Below the pieces are notes generated by a model, which saw only the letters and a list, made by a program, of their open reading frames with translations, searched no databases and had not been told where the DNA came from. A stretch of 23,436 nt of DNA from Mesostigma viride (taxonomy: Eukaryota > Streptophyta > Mesostigmatophyceae > Mesostigmatales > Mesostigmataceae): assembly GCA_009746045.1 (NCBI GenBank), contig RPFO01000389.1, forward strand, positions 200,001-223,436. Reading direction: 5' to 3'. The position numbers and the translations under genes were made by a program. The stretch's first letter is position 1. Every line of letters starts with the position of its first letter. This document shows positions 9,633 through 16,600 of this stretch, piece after piece.

Positions 9633-10346
9633 TCAGTTGCCCTTGGTGCCAAACATGGGAAACTGCTCCACCATGTGGGCCAATTCTGGCCAATTCCTGC
9701 TGACCTGCAGCACCATGCAAGTCTCAGCAGCCCCTGCCACCATCTGGGCAGCATAGCGAAGGCATGCCCCTGGATAGGAGAGGAGCACCACAGACTGGCT
9801 CTCAGGGTCCATCACCCAGGTAGAAGCCGTCCTGTGCCTGCTCACCCATGATCTGTACGCCCACCAAAACTGGAGAAAGGTCTTGACCACAGACCACTTA
9901 GCACCTATCAGAGACACCAGCACCCTCAGTGGGGTCAGATGGACCTTGAGTTCCACAGTGTACTTGGGCAACCCCGGACTGCAGAAAAGGTTAGATGTCT
10001 CCAAGGGAAAACACCCCTGGACAGAGCTGGAGGAAGAAGGAGCCAAATCAAAGTCACCCTGCTGGACTGAAAATTCCGACAGCTCCATGTAGGAAGCCTC
10101 TCCCATACTCATTGGCTGAAACTGATTGAAAGCCTCCTTCAAAGCTTCAGGCAGGGCTGCCAGCATGTCCTGCCCCTCAGCAGGCCTCATGTCAATCTCA
10201 GGTCCTGGTGACAATGCAAACATCCTGTGCAGCAGATGGGCCACAAAAGGAGAGCCAATCTCATACAAGCTGGTGTGCAACTGAGATAAGACCTTCTCCA
10301 CAAAGCCCTCAGTGTCCAAAAACCAAATGTCCTCATTTGAGGACAT
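9633..10346 (-). CDS. unidentified 237-aa protein
   Basis: This single open frame of 237 codons starts with the first in-frame ATG after a stop (MSSNEDIWFLDTEG). I recognise no domain. The N-terminal half is acidic and helical (EALKEAFNQFQP), followed by a serine run (SSSSS, about residue 104) and a mixed hydrophobic C-terminal half with PKYTVELKVHLTPLRVLVSL and TFLQFWWAYRSW. There are no clear membrane spans or zinc ligands. Two readings are possible. It may be a host gene with its own promoter, since E2F-like sites lie 37 and 75 bp upstream. Or it may be the last coding piece of the LTR element whose 3' end lies at about 9221. Codon composition resembles the LTR-element genes farther right. 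Confidence 0.5.
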   Translation of the reverse strand: MSSNEDIWFLDTEGFVEKVLSQLHTSLYEIGSPFVAHLLHRMFALSPGPEIDMRPAEGQDMLAALPEALKEAFNQFQPMSMGEASYMELSEFSVQQGDFDLAPSSSSSVQGCFPLETSNLFCSPGLPKYTVELKVHLTPLRVLVSLIGAKWSVVKTFLQFWWAYRSWVSRHRTASTWVMDPESQSVVLLSYPGACLRYAAQMVAGAAETCMVLQVSRNWPELAHMVEQFPMFGTKGN

Positions 10347-10362
10347 AGTCCTCGTTTGAGAC
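10330..10362. repeat. short tandem repeat over the ORF start
   Basis: The word CTCAAA(C/T)GAGGAC occurs twice, 18 bp apart, on the minus strand around the ATG of the 237-aa ORF. The inner copy is part of the near-palindrome GTCCTCATTTGAGGAC on plus. It could be a small duplication or a protein-binding site. Confidence 0.6.
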
Positions 10363-10382
10363 GGGGGGGGTCAGGGGCGCGG

Positions 10383-10433
10383 TTTTGGCGCCAAATTTGG
10401 TCCTAGGGTCACTTGGTGGGTTTTGGCGCGAAA
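10383..10433. promoter_or_regulatory. pair of E2F-like sites
   Basis: TTTTGGCGCCAAA (10383-10395) and TTTTGGCGCGAAA (10421-10433) both fit the conserved E2F/DP consensus TTTSSCGC, and the first is symmetric so it fits on both strands. They are 38 bp apart and lie 37-87 bp upstream of the ATG of the minus-strand 237-aa ORF. E2F factors drive S-phase genes in plants, algae and animals. A doublet this close to a start codon is unlikely by chance, but function is inferred from sequence only. Confidence 0.5.
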
Positions 10434-10464
10434 CTGGGATAGGTACTGAGCGCGCCAAGCCCCT

Positions 10465-10483
10465 GGGGTCGACAGGGGTCGAC
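10465..10483. repeat. direct repeat of GGGGTCGAC
   Basis: Two copies of GGGGTCGAC, at 10465-10473 and 10475-10483, are separated by one base. They lie just beyond the E2F-like pair and may be part of the same control region. Confidence 0.6.
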
Positions 10484-10692
10484 CGTACCTGGAAAATATG
10501 AGGCGACGAAAAGTACCTACAATAGCAAGAACATCGCAATGCAATCGAGTGTTTTGTCGAGTGGCGGCTATGGGGTCGTGCCAGTTCCGAGGCTTGCCTG
10601 AATGTTATAGGGCATTATTTTGACCCGGACGAAGACAGCATTTTAGATCGCCATCTAGTGATTTCGAAGATGCTATTCTTCACGTGCAGGTG

Positions 10693-10768
10693 AGTTGTAT
10701 ACATCGATTCCTGCGGAATCGATACTAAGCGCTTAGTATCGATTCCGCAGGAATCGATGTATATAACT
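10693..10768. repeat. 76-bp palindrome, left copy
   Basis: The sequence is symmetric about AAGC|GCTT at 10730/10731, with 38-nt arms and one mismatch (G at 10697). Each arm is itself a hairpin built on ATCGATTCC-TGC-GGAATCGAT, so the whole can fold as one long hairpin or as a cruciform with two side stems. Outer ends read AGTT(G/A)TATAC. Confidence 0.95.
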
Positions 10769-10811
10769 AAAACTTTTGCTTGCGCCGGCAAGGCTAAGGC
10801 CGATACTAGTC

Positions 10812-10921
10812 GGGTCATCGAATTGGCTATTCGATTATCGAAGTTGCCTATATTCGACCATCGAACTTTCCTATGTGATTATCGAATTTTCCTTATTCGA
10901 TTGTCGAAATTTCCTAGTCGA
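10812..10921. repeat. degenerate 21-23-bp tandem repeat
   Basis: About five units have the form TCGANNATCGAANTTNCCTAT, differing by substitutions and 1-2 nt length changes. The repeated TCGA and ATCGAA words resemble those in the palindromes. Subterminal repeats of this sort serve as transposase-binding sites in several DNA transposon families; that role is only inferred here. Confidence 0.7.
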
Positions 10922-11283
10922 CAGGGGGTCAGAGGCCAGCGGCCTATCATACTCGGCGCCCAGCGATCCACCGAACTAGGCCTAGTCGATTATAGCGAGA
11001 CATCGCGTGGAAATTAGCCGATTTCGGGGACTTAGCCGATTTTCGGAGCGACGTCGAACAACACAGATGATTAGCCGGTTGAGCACATCATATCAGTCGA
11101 ATAGCTAGCGCTAGTACACCGCCTAGTCAGCGGAGAGCACTTGCCTTTTTTTCGATTAACATAGCACATTAGGCCGAACGATTAGCGTCCGCAACGTTAT
11201 TCGCATTACTATGCGAAAAATCCACCCCCTGAACGATCCTAGCGGGATTCGAACCGGGGATGCCGGCGTGTCGCAACAGTCTT

Positions 11284-11359
11284 AGTTATATACATCGATT
11301 CCTGCGGAATCGATACTAAGCGCTTAGTATCGATTCCGCAGGAATCGATGTATATAACT
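11284..11359. repeat. 76-bp palindrome, right copy (perfect)
   Basis: The two 38-nt arms are exact reverse complements, centred on AAGC|GCTT. The copy is identical to the left copy except for one base. The right outer end is AACT, followed by AGGTG. Confidence 0.96.
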
Positions 11360-11364
11360 AGGTG

Positions 11365-11830
11365 CTTTGTATATGTCGAAAATTTTGTTCATGAACGGAT
11401 TTTGGCATTGTTGAAGAAAATCTGAGAGCTACGTAGATCGCATGATAGGTCAGTTCGCAGTTCGGTTTTACAATTTCTTTTTCCGCCCAGGCGCTGCGGA
11501 TATCGCGAGTATGGGTTATGGTACGCTTCTGGGCTTATGGGCGACATGGGGAGAAGAGGGACCTGGGCAGTTGCATGCGTCAAAGAGTCTCTATTTTTTC
11601 GTCGTGATGCCGCAGTCGCGCCTGGCGAAAACCAGGGCGAGCGCGAGCCATATTTTTCTTTTGCCGCAAGGCTGGGTGCTTCCCACGCGTCACCGTCCTT
11701 TAATAATATTTCTTGAGCTGGCCCGCGCAGCTGGCGGCCTGGGCGCACGTAAAGAACAAGGATCCGACTGTCATTCTCAACCGCATCGTTCTAAGTAAGC
11801 GTGTTAAGGGGAGGTGGCACCCCAAAAACC
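11365..11830 (+). other. weak coding signal, possible exons
   Basis: Several plus-strand frames are open. One (about 11431-11709, no ATG at its start) contains CGYREYGLWYASGLMGDMGRR and FFRRDAAVAPGENQG. Another, just after a possible acceptor (GCGCAG, about 11730), reads LAAWAHVKNKDPTVILNRIV and ends KNLKI at a TGA near 11845. Both look protein-like, but a different 118-codon plus frame and a 119-codon minus frame overlap them, and no family is recognised. Confidence 0.25.
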
Positions 11831-12250
11831 TTAAAATTTGACCCATGCTAATATCACTTGAAATTCATTTGCACAATGCTGAATTATGATTGGGGGCACT
11901 AAATAACATCTCTAGTGAGTTGTCCATGCACTTGTTGGGGGTACTACCCCCATATATACGCCAATAATGCGCTATAAATAGCAAAAGAAATAATTAGGGC
12001 TGGGTATGCCCCAGCCAATTCACTTATTTGTTGGCTACCGAAAATCAAGGTCATATAGTTCCCTGAGTTTGTAGCTTGCTGAGCTATTTACATCATGGAA
12101 ATGGCAAAACCTTGAACAGTTATTAATTTTCCCGCAAAACAGGTCATTTTTTACCGGACATTGGGAATAAACATGTCATAAACACTTCCGATAAGGCCAC
12201 AAAATCAACAAAAATTCCGGCTAACAGGGGGACAGCAGTGTTCCAAGTCC
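11831..12250. other. AT-rich spacer with small hairpins
   Basis: No gene is visible. Two compact inverted repeats stand out: GGGGGTACTACCCCC (11937-11951) and GGCTGGG-TATGC-CCCAGCC (11998-12016). No T run follows either one, and terminators of that kind are not expected in nuclear DNA. Confidence 0.5.
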
Positions 12251-12635
12251 CAGGTCATTCCGACAAGTCTAGCTCAAGTTATTGCGTCAGACGTGTTTTC
12301 AGAAAAATGCCCGCTAAAACAGAAAATGTCACTATATCAGCCCTTGTAAGCATCCTGCACAAGGCAGGCAGGGCAAAACCAATCCCCCTTGGGCTCCTTA
12401 GTCCACGGGGGGTCAGCGCAGCACCCATGCAGTCCTCCCTTGCACCCGAATGTGCTGCACAGCAGGAAAGGGACACCGTCAATTTCATCCGGGGACGCAC
12501 ATGCAAGGCAAGGAATATCATCACATCATTCTCATCATCACTACTACCTTCCCCATCGTCCCCCTGCCCCTCCCTTTGCATCACGTCGTGGCAGCCACCC
12601 TTAAAACAGGTCATTCCGACAAGTCTAGCTCAAGT
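12251..12635. repeat. 29-bp direct repeats bracketing the PHD block
   Basis: An identical 29-bp sequence beginning CAGGTCATTCCGACAAG lies at 12251-12279 and at 12607-12635, with 356 bp between starts. The PHD-finger coding sequence lies entirely between them. This could be a footprint of a duplicated unit, one of whose copies was lost, or terminal direct repeats of a small insertion. Confidence 0.9.
12337..12596 (-). pseudogene. PHD finger coding segment, frame-broken
   Basis: On the minus strand, positions 12510-12364 encode a complete 49-residue PHD finger. Spacing is C-x2-C-x13-C-x4-C-x4-H-x2-C-x14-C-x2-C, giving all eight zinc ligands in C4HC3 order, with the usual Trp two residues before the last Cys pair (GDWFCPAC). 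PHD fingers read histone H3 tails, mostly lysine-4 methylation state. The acidic stretch DDGEGSSDDEND (about 12560-12530) precedes it in another frame, and a TGA blocks the finger's own frame just upstream. Either a 1-nt indel or a splice junction joins them. After the finger the frame ends at a TGA at 12337. It is a host chromatin-protein exon or a captured or retrocopied fragment. It was easy to miss because the open frame listed most naturally here is a different one. Confidence 0.75.
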
Positions 12636-12639
12636 AATA

Positions 12640-13825
12640 AGGTTATGCGTGCTAAAACCTGAACATAAGCTTAAGGGGGTTTTTCTTTGTATACATGGCC
12701 ACTTAGGCATGATGTTTTCCATCCAAAAAGCCAGAAAGCATGCCCCACTCGATCACAAAACATAAGCAAACGGCTAGGCACCACATCTGCCCTCACCTGC
12801 CCTCGGCATGGCCAACCTTGCCAGCGCAAGCATAGCAACACGATCGCTAGGCATACATGCCAAGAGAGCATACACTATACTCTACCCAAGGTTACCTTGT
12901 AAACATAATGCCAAGAACTCAGCAAATCTATGATCAAAAGCACATATAATTAACTCTAGCACACTGATGACGACACATGCTCAAGGTTGGGGGTCACTGT
13001 GGCACGCACTGATGGGTTTCCTAGACGACCGCTCACCACCTGACAAGGCGTTAAGGACCACTCAGAAAGCAAGTAAACACAATCACACTTTACATGCCAT
13101 CAACATGGATCAAATCCATGCTGAATATGTTATGAAGTACAAAGGGGTGGCCACGCACCTCATACTCCTTCACCGTCCCTCGAGCATGGCCAGCCTTATA
13201 AGTACGTGAATAGCAATTATGATGATGGCACTAACATGCATTACCAGCATTCTCTATGTTTCTCCCAGGTTAGAGTGTAAGGGTTATGCCAACCAAGCTT
13301 ACCAACACAGCAACAACTCCTTAACTTCCCTACCCGACATGGGCAACAAACTGGAACTATGGAGGGCAAGGAACCAAGGAGATCATGGCATACAAAGCTT
13401 GCATGCAGTCAACCATGTCAACCATGGTTGGCTCAGCACATTGCTGTCTTGTCACATCATCATAACAAGGAAAGCTCAAGTAAACCAATGATGGCAGCTA
13501 TCTACATGCAGTCACACAAATGCAATATCTCCAACATGATCGTCGATAAAAAAACTTCCTTCCCTGCACGATAAAATGCAAAGAAACCAGTGGCGGCCGT
13601 TCAGCTTCTGACCGTTGTGATGCCGCTGCGAGGAAAGGGTGCGTCACTATCACACAACAAGAAGCGTCCATACGCACAACATCCTTGCCAGAACACGTGC
13701 TATGAAATCCCTTACGCCTTCCCTAGGATCTATCGGTTGAGACTAAAGCGGATTTGATCAAGACATCAACGAAAACAAGCTAAAGCTGCCAGGTATTCGT
13801 CAACACGACGGCGAGCAACGGAGAG
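12640..13825. other. intron-like or intergenic DNA
   Basis: No convincing gene is visible. The stretch is AT-rich with CATG-rich words and short weak frames on both strands. If the start-codon frame at 13993 (-) and the PHD segment belonged to one gene, this would be its intron. I have no direct evidence for that link. Confidence 0.4.
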
Positions 13826-13993
13826 TTAACTGGCGGAAACTGACCAAAACGAACGCAAAAAACTTCGAACGATGAGCTCTTTGAAGAAAGAACTGATAGT
13901 AGATAACAGTCTCCACAAATCTATACCTTGCCCTCGTAGATCCCTCGCCCAGGCGCGCAACAACTGCCGTTCTTCCATGGAAGGTTCCGACAT
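13826..13993 (-). CDS. possible first exon of a host gene
   Basis: The minus-strand frame from the ATG at 13993 begins MSEPSMEERQLLRAWARDL, a charged, helix-prone start typical of real proteins, and stays open to a stop at 13826. A donor-like AAG|GTATAG at 13927/13926 suggests the coding part may end earlier, after about 22 codons. The LTR retrotransposon is inserted 87 bp upstream of this ATG, where a promoter or 5' UTR would be. No family is recognised. Confidence 0.3.
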   Translation of the reverse strand: MSEPSMEERQLLRAWARDLRGQGIDLWRLLSTISSFFKELIVRSFLRSFWSVSAS

Positions 13994-14074
13994 GCACTGC
14001 GCAGGCCTCAAGAAATACTTACCGAGAATGGCCGAAAATGTAGCAAAAAGCACCCGTTCGGTTTAGAATTCGAT

Positions 14075-14079
14075 GCTAC
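14075..14079. repeat. target-site duplication, left copy (GCTAC)
   Basis: GCTAC directly abuts the outer end of the left LTR and recurs at 23423-23427 directly after the right LTR. Five bases is the usual duplication length for LTR retrotransposons. One further base (T) also matches on each side, so 6 bp is possible if the LTR is taken one base shorter. Confidence 0.9.
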
Positions 14080-14723
14080 AGTTAGAAAGAGCTCCCAACG
14101 TATGTGAGCTCTTGGTCTTTCACAGCGCGTCTTAGCCAATGTTGCAAGGCAGCAACCTTAAATCTGTTCACCAGGCCACGACCACAATGGGCACTTCCAC
14201 GACCAAGGTGGCACCCACGGTTCGTGCTTTCCGAGATAGCTGGTCATCCCCCATGACCAAGCTATATCCTTTGCGTTGTTCCTCGTTCCCATCGGCGTGA
14301 CGAGGCACGTGCAGGCGTGCAAGCAAATCCTCAACGTCCACTGGCATCAGTGCAGAGCCAGGACGAACTGGATTTGCCTAGACTCTGCAACCTAGGAAGT
14401 ATAGGACCTGTCACAAGCCTGCAAGGCCTAGTATCCTTGCAGACCTGTGCCAGCTCCAGTATTCCACCAGTCACAGGCTGCTGCTCCTCTGATCTACGTG
14501 GACCACAGTCACGTGATAATCAGGCTAAGCCTGTGCAGGCACGGCCTGCCACGTGTCCTGTCCACTATACCAGAGGACTGCACCCTAGTCGGCCACGGAT
14601 GGCTAGGACTTCGGGACTTGATATCTTTCTCGTCCCTTGTCTGTTTCAGGCGGTCAGCACGGCGTTGGAAAGGTCTTTCCAAACTGCATCCACTTAGCAT
14701 ATTGGTTGCCCAAAATGCTAACT
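14080..14723 (-). repeat. 3' LTR (644 bp)
   Basis: The LTR is bounded by AGTTAGAAAG on the left and AATGCTAACT on the right, so it has 6-bp inverted ends. It matches the other LTR with one substitution and five small length differences totalling 6 nt. In the sense strand a TATA-like GGATATAGC (RC of about 14260-14270) is a promoter candidate. No AATAAA is seen. Confidence 0.95.
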
Positions 14724-14743
14724 CCAACCCTTTCTTCTTTTGG
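14724..14743 (-). other. polypurine tract
   Basis: The sense strand reads AAAAGAAGAAAGGG and then TTGG directly before the 3' LTR. A purine run at this spot primes plus-strand DNA synthesis. It independently confirms minus-strand polarity and the LTR boundary. Confidence 0.75.
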
Positions 14744-14953
14744 AGCTGGACCAGCTTGAAACAAGCCTAACCTTGCTTGTGCTCACTCAGCCACAGACCG
14801 CTTGGTCCCTTGGGGTTGATCAGACCTGATAGGGCCCAGGGTCCTGCCTCCTTTTGGGTAACAACATATATTAAAAATATAATTACTTACAACAGAGTGA
14901 AATCACTCAAACCAAAGCAAACGCCCAGCTATAAACCTATATACAGAGCCATG

Positions 14954-15720
14954 TCAAAGCTCTATACTACGATAAGACCAATGGAAACGCCTAACGGGAG
15001 GAACCTTATAGCCCTGCTGCACCGCAAAATCAGCCCGCGTACGGCGGAGCATGATGTCAGCCATGGCCCGAGTCAGCGCCACCGACAAGCGCTGACGCCA
15101 ATATGACGTCCAGGTCCGCGCCGACCATGGGGCCCGCTGGCCCTCCAGGTCCAGCCGGTCCTCCCGGAGCCGGCAACACTCCTTGAAGAAGGCGGAGGTC
15201 AGGGGCCCCATGGCCCCAAACTCCTCCAGGACAAAGGGCACCACACGATGGTGCCCGACGTCGCCGTAGGCCAGGAGCTTGGCCCGCTCCGCCTGGTCCG
15301 CCGTGTAACCTGCCGTGAGGGAGGCCCCAGCCACGTGGCTAAGAGCCAAGGGCCGCGCCACCGAAACGTCAATAAGCAGATGCCGGCCACCCCCCTCAAA
15401 GTCCAGCACCACGATGTCAGGCCGGTGGTTGGGGGAATAGAAGGCAGCGCCATCCGCATCCTCGGACCGGATGTTCGCGTGGGGAAGACCGACCGAATCA
15501 TGGCGAGCACCACCGTCAGGAGGACAGTGTGCAAATACAAATACCAATTCTGATTCTGTTGGCCCCCCATGCAGGCAAGGTAGTGAGTCCCCGTGGGATC
15601 CAGCGGCTGCCCACAGCTACCACAAGGCCGCCCGGCCGGAACAAGAGGCTGCGGGGCAAATAGCTGGTGCCGGAGCGCCACCGAGTAGTGGCTGGGAGCC
15701 AAGGCGAATGGGGGGCCATG
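14954..15720 (-). pseudogene. restriction-like endonuclease domain of a LINE, C-terminal fragment
   Basis: Two overlapping minus-strand frames together give the C-terminal end of a non-LTR retrotransposon protein. The first (to about 15550) has a CCHC-type finger, CGSCGQPLDP...H-x4-C. After a frame change comes the PD-(D/E)XK-type nuclease core: RPDIVVLDFEGGG then HLLIDVSVARPL. Farther on are FVLEEFGAMGPL, LSVALTRAMA and LRRTRADF, also typical of this domain, with a stop at 14954. In R2-like LINEs this nuclease nicks the target DNA. No reverse transcriptase precedes it, so it is 5'-truncated. It lies in sense orientation inside the LTR element between RNase H and the polypurine tract. No target duplication or poly(A) tail was identified. 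Confidence 0.7.
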
Positions 15721-16600
15721 GGAAGAGCACGAAGGTACGCCCTTGGACCAGGCTAGGTGTACTGGCCAGTGAACCAGAGGTCACCCCAGGTTATCCCCTG
15801 ACCCCTTGGTCAGCTCCCAACCTTTCCTTGGGAACTTGGTGTTAGATTAAAGTCAAGGCACATTACCTAGTCCAATGGCTGGGATTAAAGGATGCCAAGA
15901 ACGTATTATTGTGAGTTCCTGATCTTTCACAGTTATCACAGGCGCCCGTTCTTATGGCGCCCGCCTTGGCCAGCCTTTCCCTTTTATGCTCAAAGAGACT
16001 CAGGTAGCACCTATACAAATACTGCCTTATTGGGGAGCCCATGTCTTCACTGGGTGTTAAGCCCAGGAATCACTCATGCCAGGCTGTGGCTCTGCTGGGG
16101 AATTGAACCCCACCCCAACCTCCAGGTTTATAGGTGACCTGGAACTTTACACAAGAGAAACATTACAACCATGGAACAACATGAGAATGACATGACATGA
16201 TTATGTTTTATTCAAGCATTATATAACCCAGAATGTGGCTCCCTGGCAACCATGTTCCACATGGTCACACAACCAGGTTCTTTATTAGCAACAGGTTGGA
16301 AACAAGCACTAGAAAACATATGTACAGCAACCTGTAAGAACCAACATTCGGGTTGCCCTTGCATGGCCTAACTGTTTGAGGCCAAAGGCGTCGACTTAAG
16401 TCCTGGCGACTCTTCTGAACCCCATGGGGAGGGCCAGGCATGATTCTCAGCTGGTAGGAGTGACATTCCACACCAACTCCTGTCCAGGAGGGTGTACCTA
16501 ACCCTGAAGGACCGGCTGTCAACCAGTAAGCACCAGTCACCACTTGGTACTTTGGTCAAGCAGCCCACTGGGGCACCCAAGCTGAAGCAAGGCCTGGTCT
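15721..16600. other. 3' non-coding region of the LTR element
   Basis: No gene is recognised; the 92-codon frame at 16265-16543 (-) has no family features. On the minus strand 16112-16096 forms a perfect tRNA T-arm shape (TGGGG, TTCAATT loop, CCCCA) containing a B-box-like GGTTCAATTCC, but no A box or other tRNA arms accompany it. This stretch and the LINE fragment make the element's 3' region 1.9 kb long, unusually long for a copia element. Confidence 0.5.

Larger units (their letters stand above)
10693..11359. mobile_element. 667-bp element with 76-bp palindromes at both ends
   Basis: Each end is a 76-bp palindrome (10693-10768 and 11284-11359), and the pair is flanked by the 5-bp direct repeat AGGTG (10688-10692 and 11360-11364). 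Neither palindrome has a target duplication of its own, so the pair plus the 515 bp between them looks like one inserted unit. The interior is non-coding: a degenerate 21-23-bp tandem repeat (10812-10921), three TTAGCCG words (11017-11080) and a tRNA-like B box (GGTTCGAATCC on minus, about 11243-11253). No transposase is encoded, so movement would need help in trans. It fits no named family I can assign. Confidence 0.6.

Noticed and set aside
11225-11283. A tRNA gene on the minus strand
   Set aside because: The B box is exact, but the T stem mispairs and no D arm or matching acceptor strand is visible.
12238-12765. 175-codon plus-strand ORF
   Set aside because: It lies opposite the PHD-finger sequence, whose eight ligands cannot be chance, and shows no domain of its own.
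15248-15845. Plus-strand ORFs opposite the LINE nuclease
   Set aside because: The minus strand carries recognisable nuclease motifs; the plus frames have none.
16086-16115. tRNA primer-binding site of a plus-strand LTR element (plus strand reads TGGCTCTGCTGGGGAATTG)
   Set aside because: Counting from the perfect T arm, the CCA complement is out of register by one base, and no LTR ends just before it. Only a T-arm-like shape can be supported.
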